Assembly (NCBI RefSeq): GCF_018130065.1
Contig: NZ_JAFCME010000017.1
Coordinates: forward strand, 62,001 to 126,000
Direction of reading: 5' to 3'
Length of the DNA stretch: 64,000 bases
DNA from: Bradyrhizobium sp. AUGA SZCCT0158
GTDB taxonomy: Bacteria; Pseudomonadota; Alphaproteobacteria; Rhizobiales; Xanthobacteraceae
The position numbers and the translations under genes are program-made. The notes below the pieces were generated by a model. That model saw only the letters and a list, made by a program, of their open reading frames with translations. It ran no database searches and was not told the DNA's origin. How positions within the stretch are numbered: the stretch's first letter is position 1; every line of letters begins with the position of its first letter. Shown piece after piece: positions 33,354-42,399 of the stretch.

Positions 33354-33757
33354 CTTTTTGAGAGGCGCGCAGACTGTATCGGTTTCGTGAGGCATTCGTT
33401 GACGCTGGTCAACAGCGCGTTGGGCGTGAACGGCTTGCGCAGGCAGCATGCCGCGCCGAGTTCGATGGTCATCCGCAGCAAATCGGGCTCGCGGTCGGTG
33501 TTGGCGAAGGCGTAGCCCGACATCGCAATGATCGGAACCTCGGGCCGGCGCTCGTGGAACGTCCGAATTGATTCAAACCCGCGCATGTGCGGCATGAAGA
33601 CGTCGATCAGCATCACGTCGAAATCGGTCGCTTCGAGCGCCTGCATCCCGGCCTCACCACCATCGGCAATGGTGACCTCGAAACCCTGGCGCTGCAGACA
33701 AACTTCGATGGCAACGCAAACCATCGGGTCGTCATCGACCACGAGAACGCGCGGCAC
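33350..33757 (-). CDS. single-domain response regulator (receiver only)
   Basis: Receiver domain of about 135 residues with no output domain: VLVVDDDPMVCVAIEVCLQR (acidic pocket), phospho-Asp in VMLIDVFMPHM, switch Ser in IIAMSGYAF and the conserved Lys in CCLRKPFTPNALL. Start taken as GTG 33757 with AAAGGA upstream; a TTG at 33811 is possible. It is translationally coupled (ATGA) to the following hybrid kinase and probably passes phosphate to or from it. Confidence 0.85.
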   Translation of the reverse strand: MPRVLVVDDDPMVCVAIEVCLQRQGFEVTIADGGEAGMQALEATDFDVMLIDVFMPHMRGFESIRTFHERRPEVPIIAMSGYAFANTDREPDLLRMTIELGAACCLRKPFTPNALLTSVNECLTKPIQSARLSKR

Positions 33758-33939
33758 GCGGATTCCTTTTGCTCGGGCTGCAGTCGGCGACTCGCAAAAA
33801 ACCCCTGACAAGGATTAAGGCGGAACGTCGACTGGCCGTCTGTATGATAGAGTGCATATAAGATTTGCCTAGAGGCGAATTCGGTAGTCTGTGTCAGAAC
33901 GAGAACAAATGCGTCCCCGGTTCCGGATCTAAACCCGCC

Positions 33940-34836
33940 GTGTCCACACATCGCCCAGCGGGTCGTCCCCGAATGTCGCCGCTCGGCCTCATCGTCCTGT
34001 CGATCGCCTCGGTAGGGTGGGGCCTCAACTTCCCGATCATGAAACATCTGCTGACGGAGTGGCCACCGCTGTCGTCGCGCGGCCTGTGCGGCATCGTCGG
34101 CGCTGCAGCCCTCGCGTTGATCGCGCTGGCGCGGCAGGAGACGCTCCGCGTTCCCAAGGGAATGTGGCTGCGGCTGTGGCTGGTTTCCACGTTGTCGCTC
34201 GGCGGCTGGGTTGCGTTCATGGGGCTCGCATTGTTGTGGCTGAGTGCCAGCGAGGCTGCGGTGCTCGGAATCTCGATCCCGGTCTGGGTGGCGTTTCTGG
34301 CGTGGCCGATCCTCGGCGAACGGCTGTCGCTGTTGCGGGCCATATCCTTGACGGTCTCGCTGGCCGGCATTGCGGTGCTGCTCGGCGGCAACGGCTTCGA
34401 CGCCAGCGTCGAGAAGCTGCCGGGAATCCTGTGCGCCCTGGCCGGCGCGGTATGCACCGCGCTCGGCACCGTGCTGACCAAGCATTTCCCGCTCGCGATG
34501 CCGCCATTGTCGCTCGCCGCTTGGCAGGTCGGCCTCGGCTGCCTGCCGATCGCGATCGTCGGGCTCGCGGTCGAGCAGCCGCAATTGGCTGCGCTGTCAT
34601 CGATCGGCTGGGCGTCGATGATCTATATGACGGTGATCCAGTTTTGCCTGTGTTACGTCTGCTGGTTCGCCGCCCTTGAGCGGCTGCCGGCGGCGACCGC
34701 ATCGATCGGCACCCTGCTGGTACCGGTGGTCGGCGTGCTGGCGGCGGCGGCCATGCTGAATGAGCCGCTCGGCTTGCGCGAGGTCGCGGCCCTGGTGATC
34801 ACGCTCGGCGGCGTCGCGGTGGCGCTACGCGCATGA
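33940..34836 (+). CDS. EamA/DMT-family transporter, paralogue of the 22.4-kb gene
   Basis: Ten-helix permease with two EamA repeats (LIVLSIASVGWGLNFPIMKH, LAWPILGERLSLLRA, VCTALGTVLTKHFPLAMPPL, AAAAMLNEPLGLREV). It matches the gene at 22406-23305 segment by segment, including LGGNGFDAS versus MGGNGVTAS, so the two are duplicates. Start chosen as GTG 33940 because that gives an N-terminus of similar length to the paralogue; ATG 33973 is possible. About 298 residues. Exporter of unknown substrate. Confidence 0.83.
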   Translation: MSTHRPAGRPRMSPLGLIVLSIASVGWGLNFPIMKHLLTEWPPLSSRGLCGIVGAAALALIALARQETLRVPKGMWLRLWLVSTLSLGGWVAFMGLALLWLSASEAAVLGISIPVWVAFLAWPILGERLSLLRAISLTVSLAGIAVLLGGNGFDASVEKLPGILCALAGAVCTALGTVLTKHFPLAMPPLSLAAWQVGLGCLPIAIVGLAVEQPQLAALSSIGWASMIYMTVIQFCLCYVCWFAALERLPAATASIGTLLVPVVGVLAAAAMLNEPLGLREVAALVITLGGVAVALRA

Positions 34837-34837
34837 A

Positions 34838-34867
34838 AAGAGCGGCGCACCGGAATGCGCCGCTCTT
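34838..34867. terminator. bidirectional hairpin terminator
   Basis: Stem AAGAGCGGCGCA/TGCGCCGCTCTT with a six-base loop between the convergent EamA and Gly-rich genes. Confidence 0.7.
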
Positions 34868-34891
34868 CCAATTCAGGTTAACTGGCCAGCG

Positions 34892-35560
34892 TTACGGGCA
34901 GGGATGCCGCCGCCCGTCATAGCCGAGATAGGTTTGCGTCCGGACATTGTAAGAGCGATATTTCGCCCTGCAGGAAGCAACGGTGTCGCCGCCCGGGACG
35001 ACCGCGACCACGCCGTCATCGACATATTCGTCGCCGTAGTAATAGGGGTCGTTGTAGTAGCCGTAGCTGCTGCCGTAATAGCCAAGCCCGCTGCCGATAA
35101 CGACGCCGGTTGCGAAACCAGGGTAGAAACCGCCGTGGCGATGGCGATGATGATGGCGATGACCGCCATGATGGAAGCCGCCACCGCCGCTAAACCTCGG
35201 GCCGGGGGCCACACCGCCGCCGATGACGCCGCCGCCACCGCCGCCGCGAATGCCGCCCGCCATCGGTGGGGGTGCACCGCCGCCGCCTCGGAAGGCGCCG
35301 CCACCGCCACCAACCATCGCGCCGCCACCGCCACCAATCATCGCGCCGCCGCCACCACCGCGGAAACCACCGCCGCCGCCACCGATAGCGGCTCCGCCGC
35401 CGCCACCACCGCCGACAGCCGCTCCACCGCCGCCACCTCTACCACCAATGGCCCCCCCGGCGCTCGGAGGCGCCTGGGCGAAGCTCGGGTTGGGCAGCAC
35501 CGTCGGTGCAACAAGCACCGCGATCGCTGCCGCGGAACATAGAATTTTCAGATTGATCAT
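34892..35560 (-). CDS. Gly-rich exported protein with C-terminal BA14K-like segment
   Basis: Start ATG 35560 with GGAG six bases upstream; the frame upstream lacks a ribosome site. A 222-residue protein. Signal peptide to about residue 29 (ending NPSFAQ). Then a long low-complexity region of GGGGG blocks alternating with AAIGG, FRGG and MIGG, a His-rich stretch (HHGGHRHHHRHRHGG), a hydrophobic Gly-zipper (FATGVVIGSGLGYYG), a Tyr-rich DPYYYGDEY part and CRAKYRSYNVRTQTYLGYDG at the end, the BA14K-type signature. Probably an envelope-associated protein; function unknown. The Pro-rich frames on the opposite strand are shadows. Confidence 0.78.
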   Translation of the reverse strand: MINLKILCSAAAIAVLVAPTVLPNPSFAQAPPSAGGAIGGRGGGGGAAVGGGGGGGAAIGGGGGGFRGGGGGAMIGGGGGAMVGGGGGAFRGGGGAPPPMAGGIRGGGGGGVIGGGVAPGPRFSGGGGFHHGGHRHHHRHRHGGFYPGFATGVVIGSGLGYYGSSYGYYNDPYYYGDEYVDDGVVAVVPGGDTVASCRAKYRSYNVRTQTYLGYDGRRHPCP

Positions 35561-35829
35561 TGTTGGCTCCATCTCCGGGATACGGACCCTAACCATTTGA
35601 GAAGGAGGGCGTTCCCGAGCCCGCGCACCGGTCGTGCGCAACAGCGAGCCTGTCAGATCGGAACTGTATGTCGAATGAACAGGTCGTTATGATTCCGCGA
35701 CATTTGGACGCCAAAAACGGCCGGAACAGCGACCGGGCAAAGTGTCGCCGCAATTGGCGATCGCGTCTGGACAATCGGGCGCGCCGATGGCATCACCGGC
35801 CCACGCCTTCTCGAACCGGCCGAGCCCTC

Positions 35830-36240
35830 ATGAAGCTGTTTCTGCTCAAAATATTCACCTGGTGGAACGGCCAGACCTTCGGCACCCAATTGTGGACGTG
35901 GCGCTTCGGCGAGCTGGTCGGCCAGGACGAGCAGGGCAACACCTATTATCGCACCAAGGGCGGCAAGATCGATCCGACGCTCGGCTTCCAGCGGCGCTGG
36001 GTGGTCTACAACGGCTATGCCGAAGCGACGAGGGTGCCGCCATCGTGGCACGGCTGGCTGCATCACACCGTCGACGTCGCGCCGACCGAAGAGACGTACA
36101 CCCCGCGCGAGTGGGAAAAGCCGCACCAGCCGAACCTGACCGGCACGTCGGCGGCCTACCGTCCATCCGGCTCGACGCTGGCGAGCGGCCGCCGTCCGAA
36201 GGCGACCGGCGACTACCAGCCCTGGACGCCGGGAAGCTGA
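35830..36240 (+). CDS. NDUFA12-family NADH:ubiquinone oxidoreductase accessory subunit
   Basis: A 136-residue protein: MKLFLLKIFTWWNGQTFGTQ, ELVGQDEQGNTYYRTKGGK, RRWVVYNGYAEATRVPPSWH and GWLHHTVDVAPTEE are the conserved core of the 17.2-kDa/NDUFA12 complex I subunit found in alphaproteobacteria and mitochondria. It attaches peripherally to the matrix/cytoplasmic arm of complex I. The ATG at 35830 begins the conserved part; upstream in-frame codons (35668 on) are not family-like. In related genomes I recall this gene standing next to the DUF2155 gene; here 6.2 kb separates them. Confidence 0.9.
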   Translation: MKLFLLKIFTWWNGQTFGTQLWTWRFGELVGQDEQGNTYYRTKGGKIDPTLGFQRRWVVYNGYAEATRVPPSWHGWLHHTVDVAPTEETYTPREWEKPHQPNLTGTSAAYRPSGSTLASGRRPKATGDYQPWTPGS

Positions 36241-36555
36241 TAGACAGCTGATTCACCGTTATGTTGAGCGCGGACCACCGCGCGGCAAGGCACGCGTCGT
36301 GAACGCGGATGCGTCGCTCGCCTGTGAATAACGGGAACAGCGGGGACATCGGCCGCTGCGTGGTTGCGCACTTGCCCCGTTCGCCGTTCAATGAACCCAT
36401 CTTACGGAGATGGGAAACCATCGCGTACGGTTCGGGCTCCAGTTCGCGACTGTCCCGATGAGCAGCGGCACCCGATCAGGATACGGCTGGGAGATAGGCC
36501 CCCGGTGCAGAAGTTCTGAAATCGCCCGTCAATGTGGCGCCGCCGTAGGAAAGGA
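36241..36555. other. intergenic, nothing recognised
   Basis: About 315 bp between NDUFA12 and a hairpin. No ribosome-site-led frame and no repeat family that I recognise. Confidence 0.4.
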
Positions 36556-36587
36556 AAGGCCGTCTGGGCAACCAGGCGGCCTTTTTC
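36556..36587. terminator. bidirectional hairpin terminator
   Basis: Stem AAAGGCCGTCTGG/CCAGGCGGCCTTT with GCAA loop and T-run on the plus strand; it also lies 26 bp after the stop of the minus-strand PfpI gene. Confidence 0.65.
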
Positions 36588-36612
36588 TTTTTGCCTTAGC
36601 GCAGGCGGCGCG

Positions 36613-37299
36613 TTACGTCATCCTTGCCGCGGCGCGGCCGATCATTTCGGTGCGGCGGGCTTGCGCGGGCGCGATCTTGTCCTTCATCAGCGCGAGGATT
36701 TCCGGCGGCGCGGTGTCGGGCGAGCCTGAATTGAACGGCGGCGCCGGGTTGTATTCGAGCCGGAGCTGGATCGCTTCGGCGGTCCGCCGGTCGACCAGCA
36801 GCGACACCAGCGTCAGCGCAAAATCGATCCCCGCGGTGACGCCGCCGCCGGTGACGCGGTTGCGGTCGACGCAGACGCGGGTCCGGGTCGGTGTGGCGCC
36901 GAACGCGGAGAGAAAATCCATCGCGGTCCAGTGCGTCGCCGCGCGATATCCTTTCAGCAGGCCGGCCGCGCCCAGCACCAGCGATCCCGTGCAGACCGAG
37001 GTGATGTATTTGGCGCCGTCCGCCTGCTTGCGCAGGAACGCCAGCATCTCCTCGTCATTGATCATGTCGTCGGTGCCGAAACCGCCGGGCACGCAGATGA
37101 CGTCGAGCTGCGGGCAATCCGCAAAGGTCATCGTCGGCGTGATCGTCAGGACGGAGTCGCTGGGCACAGGCTCGATGCGCTTCCAGATCAGATGCACCTG
37201 CGCGCCCGGCACGCTGGAGAACACCTGCAGCGGCCCGGTGAAGTCGAGCTGGGTCACCTTTGGAAACAACACGAGACCGATCTGAAGCGGCACCGACAT
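36613..37299 (-). CDS. DJ-1/PfpI family protein (isonitrile hydratase-like)
   Basis: A 228-residue protein of the DJ-1/PfpI superfamily: QIGLVLFPKVTQLDFTGPLQ, then DVICVPGGFG, nucleophile-elbow Cys in YITSVCTGSLVLGAAGLLKG, and RAATHWTAMDFL, followed by GGGVTAGIDFALTLV. This arrangement is seen in isonitrile hydratase and in the ligand domain of GlxA regulators. Enzymatic activity is plausible but the substrate is not known. The divergently transcribed neighbour at 37511 is a GlxA-type regulator with the same domain. Confidence 0.85.
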   Translation of the reverse strand: MSVPLQIGLVLFPKVTQLDFTGPLQVFSSVPGAQVHLIWKRIEPVPSDSVLTITPTMTFADCPQLDVICVPGGFGTDDMINDEEMLAFLRKQADGAKYITSVCTGSLVLGAAGLLKGYRAATHWTAMDFLSAFGATPTRTRVCVDRNRVTGGGVTAGIDFALTLVSLLVDRRTAEAIQLRLEYNPAPPFNSGSPDTAPPEILALMKDKIAPAQARRTEMIGRAAARMT

Positions 37300-37330
37300 G
37301 AGGACCTCTTTGCTTTGCGAGTTCTACCAG

Positions 37331-37430
37331 CAGTTCGTCATTGCCGGGCTTGACCCGGCAATCCATCCACTTCGCAAAGACTCTTGCGAAGAACGATGGA
37401 TGCCCGGATCAAGTCCGGGCATGACGACCG
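37331..37430. repeat. palindromic dispersed repeat between divergent genes
   Basis: GTCATTGCCGGGCTTGACCC ... GATGGATGCCCGGATCAAGT: outer arms are complementary, with an inner CTTCGCAAAG/CTTGCGAAG stem. I recall it as a common bradyrhizobial repeat. Confidence 0.7.
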
Positions 37431-37510
37431 CGGCCTTGACTTGTGCATCCTGACATGATGGCCTCTTGTCAGAAATGCCATATTTCCCTCATTTAAGGAC
37501 ATAACCTCAA

Positions 37511-38449
37511 ATGATCGGTGTGCTGATCTTTCCGGACTTTCAGCTGCTCGATGCCGCGGGGCCGATTTCGGTGTTCGAAATCGCCGCGCGCTTCTCGGGG
37601 GCGGCGCCTGCGATCACGACTTTGGCGGCGACGCCGGGTCCGGTGCGCAGCACCTCCGGCGTCGAGATGCTGGCGCGTGGCTTCAAACCTTCCAGCGCGA
37701 TCACGACGTTGATCGTGGCGGGTGGCGAGGGCGTGCGAACGGCGGCGATCTGCCCGAAGACGCTGGCCTTCGTGCGGGCTTTGGCCAGGCGCGGCGTCCG
37801 CGTCGCCAGCGTTTGCTCCGGCGCTTACGTTCTGGCCGAGGCCGGTCTGCTCGACGGACGTCGCGCCACCACGCATTGGCAACGCACGCGGCACTTCGTG
37901 TCGGCCTATCCGAAAGTGAAGCTGGAAGCCGATCGGATCTACACACGCGACGGCAATGTCTGGACCTCGGCGGGGATCTCAGCGGGCATCGATCTCGCGC
38001 TCGCGATGGTCGTCGAGGATTACGGAGATGAAATCGCGCAGCGCACCGCCAAGCAGCTCGTTCTCTATCATCGCCGCAGCGGCGGCCAGTCGCAATTCTC
38101 GTCGCTGCTGGAATTGAAGTCGCCGACCGGACGGTTCGGACCGCTGCTGGCATGGGCGCGCGAACATCTCGATGCGCCGCTCACGGTGGAGGACCTGGCC
38201 GAGCAGGCCGGCATGAGTTCGCGGCATTTCACCCGCGCTTTCATTGCCGAGACCGGCACTACGCCCTCAAAGGCGGTCGAGCGGTTGCGGATCGAGGTGG
38301 CGCGGCAGCGCGTGCAGTCGTCCAGCGAGGCGATCGAACGCGTCGCCGAGACCACCGGCTTTCGCGATCCCGAACGGATGCGCCGCGCCTTCATCCGCGC
38401 CTTCGGCCAGCCGCCGCAATCGCTGCGGCGGGCGGCACGCGCGGGGTGA
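37511..38449 (+). CDS. GlxA-family AraC-type transcriptional regulator
   Basis: A 312-residue protein. Residues 1-185 are a DJ-1/PfpI-like domain (VLIFPDFQLLDAAGPISVFE, VASVCSGAYVLAEAGLLDGR, RATTHWQRTRHF); residues ~215-305 hold two AraC helix-turn-helix units (EDLAEQAGMSSRHFTRAFIA and AIERVAETTGFRDPERMRRA). Members of this group sense small metabolites and activate nearby genes. It diverges from the PfpI gene at 36613 and is followed 27 bp later by a GNAT gene; either could be its target. Confidence 0.88.
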   Translation: MIGVLIFPDFQLLDAAGPISVFEIAARFSGAAPAITTLAATPGPVRSTSGVEMLARGFKPSSAITTLIVAGGEGVRTAAICPKTLAFVRALARRGVRVASVCSGAYVLAEAGLLDGRRATTHWQRTRHFVSAYPKVKLEADRIYTRDGNVWTSAGISAGIDLALAMVVEDYGDEIAQRTAKQLVLYHRRSGGQSQFSSLLELKSPTGRFGPLLAWAREHLDAPLTVEDLAEQAGMSSRHFTRAFIAETGTTPSKAVERLRIEVARQRVQSSSEAIERVAETTGFRDPERMRRAFIRAFGQPPQSLRRAARAG

Positions 38450-38476
38450 TGCGCTGATGCGGCGAGATCAGCCGAC

Positions 38477-38998
38477 ATGATCCGGAAGGCGAATGAACAC
38501 GACGCGTCGACGCTCGCTGCGGTGAGCATCGAGGTCTGGATGAACACCTATCTTCGAAAGGGCATCAGTGCCCACTTCGCGGACTATATTCTCTCGGAAT
38601 TTACGGCGCAGAATCTTCGCGATGCGATCGGCGATCCCGGCAAGGCGAGTTGGGTCTCGGAGAACGGCACCGGAATTGACGGGTTCGTGACCGTGTGTTC
38701 GTCGGCAACGCCGCCTTTGGCCGATTGCTCGCCGCTGGAAATCAAAACCCTCTTTGTTCGGCCGAGGCAGCAGTCGGGCGGAAGGGGCACCGCATTGTTA
38801 CACTGTGCGCTGGAGCATTGCCGGGACCTCGGCGGCGAGAGCGTCTGGTTGACGGTCAATGCCAGGAACAGCCGAGCGATCGGCTTCTATCTCAGGCATG
38901 GCTTCAACAAGATCGGCACCACGCAGTTTCGGATCGGCGACCAGGCTTACGAAAACGACGTGATGAAAATCGATCTTCGGCGTCCGGTCGCAACGTAG
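38477..38998 (+). CDS. GNAT-family N-acetyltransferase
   Basis: A 173-residue GNAT fold protein: IRKANEHDASTLAAVSIEVW at the start, beta-4 strand LEIKTLFVRPRQQSGGRGTA with the acetyl-CoA pyrophosphate loop (QQSGGRG), and SVWLTVNARNSRAIGFYLRH before the final strand (FNKIGTTQFRIGD). Substrate unknown. Start ATG 38477, 27 bp after the regulator, so cotranscription is likely. Confidence 0.83.
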   Translation: MIRKANEHDASTLAAVSIEVWMNTYLRKGISAHFADYILSEFTAQNLRDAIGDPGKASWVSENGTGIDGFVTVCSSATPPLADCSPLEIKTLFVRPRQQSGGRGTALLHCALEHCRDLGGESVWLTVNARNSRAIGFYLRHGFNKIGTTQFRIGDQAYENDVMKIDLRRPVAT

Positions 38999-39053
38999 AC
39001 CACCGCCGGCATATGTGTGCATTCGCAGCGGCGTGGGCGAGGCGAGCGATGCG

Positions 39054-40274
39054 CTAAAGCGGCGCGTCGGGACGCCAGCCGAGAATGGCGAGCATGACGA
39101 AGAATCCGACGACGTAGGCAACCGCAATCGGCCAGCCCTGGGTGATCCATCGGCCGACGGATTTTGCTTCCGGATACATGTTCGCCAGCGCGACGCCCGC
39201 GGAGGAGCCGAACCAGATCATCGATCCGCCGAAGCCGACGGCGTAGGCGAGATAGCCCCAATCATAACCGCCCTGTTTCAGCGCGAGCGCGGTCAGCGGA
39301 ATATTGTCGAACACCGCGGAGACAAAGCCGAGCCCGAGCGTCGTCGGCCACGAGGCGGCGGGGAGTTTCTCGACCGGCATCATCGATGCCGCCGTCACCA
39401 GCGCCAGCAGGAAGATGGTGCCCTTGAAGGTCTCCGGCATCACCGACCAGTCCGGCTTGCGCAACGCCGCGGTCGACAGGATCACGGCCCACACCGCGAT
39501 GCCGAGCACGGGGAGGACGTCGAGCAGGTCAGGGAATTTCAGATTGGCAGTGATGTTGGCGGCCAGTGCGGCCACGAGTATGGCGGCGACGATGAACACC
39601 CTGATGGAGTCGATCTTCACTCCGCTCGGTGGATTCTTGACGATCGGCGAATAGCGCTGCTGCTGCAGCGACGCCGGCACGGCGAAGATCAGCATCGCGG
39701 CGATGGCGGCAATATAGGCCTCGACGACGGCGAGGGGACTGACCCCGGCGATCCACATCATCGTGGTGGTGGTGTCGCCGACGACGCTGCCGGCGCCTCC
39801 CGCATTCGAGGCCGCGACGATGGCCGCGAGATAGCCGATATGGACCTTGCCCCGGAAAACACTGCGCGCCACGGTGCCGCCGATCAGGGCGGCGGCGATA
39901 TTGTCGAGGAAGCTGGACAGTACGAACACCAGCACCAGGAGAATGACGCCGCCCTTCCAGTCTTCTGGCAGCAGCGCCGGCATTTCGGCGGGAATCCGGC
40001 TCTCCTCGAAATGCCGCGACAGCAGCGCAAATCCCATCAGCAGCAGGAACAGATTGGCCAGCGTTACCCATTCATGCGCCATGTGGTGGCCGAGGCCACC
40101 AAGGCCGGCGCCGTATTTGAAGCCGGTGAAGATCAGCTTGTAGAGGATGATGGCGGCAAGCCCCGTCAACGCGACGGGCAGGGTGTGGCGATGAAACAGC
40201 GCCACGCCGAGCAGCGTGAGCGCGAACAGGATGAAGTCGACGGGTATCCCGAAGATGAGCATGGTTGCCGTCAA
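39054..40274 (-). CDS. NhaD/citrate-transporter (IT superfamily) membrane protein
   Basis: A 406-residue protein with about eleven membrane helices. Typical ion-transporter superfamily segments: FVLSSFLDNIAAALIGGTVA and its symmetric partner GFVSAVFDNIPLTALALKQG (the re-entrant DN(I) motifs), plus NAGGAGSVVGDTTTTMMWIA. Best match by eye is the NhaD-type sodium:proton antiporter / ArsB-citrate permease group. The paired Asp-Asn motifs support cation coupling. Start ATG 40274 (another Met five codons on). It follows the hydrolase gene on the same strand after 22 bp. Confidence 0.82.
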   Translation of the reverse strand: MTATMLIFGIPVDFILFALTLLGVALFHRHTLPVALTGLAAIILYKLIFTGFKYGAGLGGLGHHMAHEWVTLANLFLLLMGFALLSRHFEESRIPAEMPALLPEDWKGGVILLVLVFVLSSFLDNIAAALIGGTVARSVFRGKVHIGYLAAIVAASNAGGAGSVVGDTTTTMMWIAGVSPLAVVEAYIAAIAAMLIFAVPASLQQQRYSPIVKNPPSGVKIDSIRVFIVAAILVAALAANITANLKFPDLLDVLPVLGIAVWAVILSTAALRKPDWSVMPETFKGTIFLLALVTAASMMPVEKLPAASWPTTLGLGFVSAVFDNIPLTALALKQGGYDWGYLAYAVGFGGSMIWFGSSAGVALANMYPEAKSVGRWITQGWPIAVAYVVGFFVMLAILGWRPDAPL

Positions 40275-40296
40275 TTCTGTCGCGCGAGCGAGTTTG

Positions 40297-41244
40297 TCAA
40301 TTCAGCGCCTTCATCCAGTTCGCGATCTCGGTGACCGCGACATTGGCCTGTGGCAACAGCTTGCCCATGGTGAAGAATCCGTGGAACTGGCCGGGGAAGT
40401 GCTTGTAGGTCACGGGTACGCCGGCCTGCTTCAGCCGCGCGGCGTATTCGTCGCCTTCGTCGCGCAGCGGATCGCCGCCGGCGGTCAGCACATAGGCTGA
40501 CGGCAATCCTTCAAGCGTTTTGGCGCGCGCCGGTGAGGCCTGCCAATTGTCGATGTCGGCGGGGCTGCTGAGATAATGGTTGCAGAACCATTTGATCACG
40601 GAATGCGTCAGCAGAATGCTGGTCTCGGGCTCGCTGTGCGAGGGATGCTTCATCCCAAAATCCGTCGCGGGATAGATCAGCACCTGACCCGCGAGCTTTG
40701 GCCCATCGCCGTCACGCGCCGCGAGCGCGACTACGGCAGCGAGATTGCCGCCGGCTGAGTCGCCGCCGACCATGATGCGGGCCGTGTCGATGCCGAGGTC
40801 CTTCGCATTGGCCGCGACCCATTTCACCGCCGTCACCGCGTCGTCGACGGCGGCGGGGAATTTGTGTTCGGGGGCGAGGCGATAGTCGATCGAGATCACG
40901 ATCAACTCGCCCTCATGCGCGAGCTTGCGGCAGACCACGTCGTGAGAATCCAGATCGCCGATCACCCAGCCACCGCCGTGATAGAATACCAGGCAGGGCG
41001 CGAGGCCATCCATCCTGCGCAGCGTCTTCGGCGTGTAGATGCGGGCCGGTATCTCGCCATGCGGGGCGGGGATCGAAAGCGGCTTTGCGGATTCCAGATC
41101 CGGCGGCTCGGGATTGGCGACGGGCCGGGCGGCCAGATACATCAAACGGGCTTGGGTCGGTGTTCCCGACTCATAGGGCGGGCGGCCGGCTTCCTGGAAG
41201 GCCTTGTAGACGGCGGCGGCATCGGGATCGAGAACAACGGGCAT
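40297..41244 (-). CDS. alpha/beta hydrolase (hormone-sensitive-lipase-type esterase)
   Basis: Start ATG 41244 (GAGG nine bases upstream); the open frame further upstream is out of character. A 315-residue esterase: oxyanion hole HGGGWVIGD, nucleophile GDSAGGNLAAVVAL, acid Asp in GGDPLRDEGDEYAARL and the final His in FHGFFTM, in the order of the HSL family. Cytoplasmic; substrates probably short-chain esters or lactones. A 116-bp gap with a repeat separates it from the upstream SDR gene, and 22 bp from the following antiporter gene. Confidence 0.87.
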   Translation of the reverse strand: MPVVLDPDAAAVYKAFQEAGRPPYESGTPTQARLMYLAARPVANPEPPDLESAKPLSIPAPHGEIPARIYTPKTLRRMDGLAPCLVFYHGGGWVIGDLDSHDVVCRKLAHEGELIVISIDYRLAPEHKFPAAVDDAVTAVKWVAANAKDLGIDTARIMVGGDSAGGNLAAVVALAARDGDGPKLAGQVLIYPATDFGMKHPSHSEPETSILLTHSVIKWFCNHYLSSPADIDNWQASPARAKTLEGLPSAYVLTAGGDPLRDEGDEYAARLKQAGVPVTYKHFPGQFHGFFTMGKLLPQANVAVTEIANWMKALN

Positions 41245-41272
41245 GGTAGTGAAGACCTCTGTTTTTTGGCGT

Positions 41273-41356
41273 GTCATTCCGGGGCGATGCGAAAGCATCG
41301 AACCGGAATCTCGAGATTGTGGACTCACTCGCTTCGCGAGCGCCCCGGAATGACGA
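41273..41356. repeat. palindromic dispersed repeat between SDR and hydrolase genes
   Basis: GTCATTCCGGGGCGATGCGA at the left and GAGCGCCCCGGAATGACGAA at the right are complementary ends; CTCGCTTCGCGAG forms an inner stem. I recall this as a frequent bradyrhizobial element. Confidence 0.7.
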
Positions 41357-41359
41357 ATG

Positions 41360-42139
41360 CTACGCAGCCGTCCGGCCGCCGTCGACGGTGTAGGAAGAGC
41401 CGGTGACGTAGCTGGCCTCATCGGACGCCAGGAACGCCACGACGGAGGCGACCTCGGAAGCATGTCCGAGCCGCCGCGCCGGAATCCGGTCGACCATCTT
41501 TTCGATCGGCATCGGGGCATTGCCGCCGTTGCGTCCCTGATAGATCGTCGACAGCATCCGGCTGTCGATCAGGCCTGGACAGACGCAGTTGACGCGGACG
41601 CCGGTGCCGGTGCATTCCCAGGCTGCGGTCTTGGTTAGTCCGATCACCGCATGCTTGCTGGCGCTGTAGACGGCGATGTAGGGCGATCCCATCAGGCCCG
41701 CGATCGAGGCGGTGTTGATGATGCTGCCCTTGTTCTGTTTGAGCATCACCGGCAGCACATGCTTCATACCGAGGAAGACGCCGACCACGTTGACGTCGAG
41801 CACCCGGCGAAAACTCTCCAGCGAATATTGTGGGATCGGCTTGATGTCGCCCTCGATGCCGGCGTTGTTGTAGAAGGCGTCGATGGTGCCGAATTTGTCG
41901 ACGCTGGCGCGGACATAGTCGGCGACTTCGTCCTCCTGGGTGACGTCAGCGGCGATCGCCAGCGCCTCGGCGGATACCGGCAACTCCTTGATGGCGGCCT
42001 TGAGGTCGGCCTCCTTGCGGTCGACGGCGACAATGCGTGCCCCGCGCTCGGCGAGCAGCCTGATGGTGGCGGTTCCGATGACGCCGGCCGCACCGGTGAC
42101 GACGGCGACCCGGCCGTCCAGGCGAATTCGATCGGTCAT
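41360..42139 (-). CDS. short-chain dehydrogenase/reductase
   Basis: Start ATG 42139 with GAGGAAA upstream; the long frame before it is not family-like. A 259-residue classical SDR: cofactor loop VVTGAAGVIGTATIRLL, ADVTQEDEVADYV, NNAG, catalytic Ser in SIINTASIAGLMG, YSASKHA (Tyr-x3-Lys) and the closing ASYVTGSSYTVDGG. NAD preference is suggested by VAVDRKEAD after beta-2. Substrate unknown; resembles the 2,5-dichloro-diol/cyclohexanol-type SDRs. Probably read together with the hydrolase and antiporter downstream. Confidence 0.88.
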   Translation of the reverse strand: MTDRIRLDGRVAVVTGAAGVIGTATIRLLAERGARIVAVDRKEADLKAAIKELPVSAEALAIAADVTQEDEVADYVRASVDKFGTIDAFYNNAGIEGDIKPIPQYSLESFRRVLDVNVVGVFLGMKHVLPVMLKQNKGSIINTASIAGLMGSPYIAVYSASKHAVIGLTKTAAWECTGTGVRVNCVCPGLIDSRMLSTIYQGRNGGNAPMPIEKMVDRIPARRLGHASEVASVVAFLASDEASYVTGSSYTVDGGRTAA

Positions 42140-42399
42140 GTCTGGGGTTTCCTCTGGCTCGTCCGGTTGTCCCGGATTTTGACGGTTTTCGCACGAGGGA
42201 CCGCGCAAGCGCTCGCTCGGGGCGACTATTTCATTTGTGGCGGGGGCTGACCAGAGGTCGCGGGGCGGGCGAAGCCCGTCCCTAGAGAGGGGTAACCGCC
42301 CTTTCCCCGCCGTATTCCACGTGTTAACCGGTGGGCACGCGAGCGGCGGATAGATTGTACTATGTCGCGAGCCCGATTCGCCCTTTAAAGCCGCGCGAG

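Noticed and set aside
35223..35600. Pro-rich plus-strand frame
   Set aside because: It is the complement of the Gly-rich BA14K protein, whose signal peptide and C-terminus support the minus strand.
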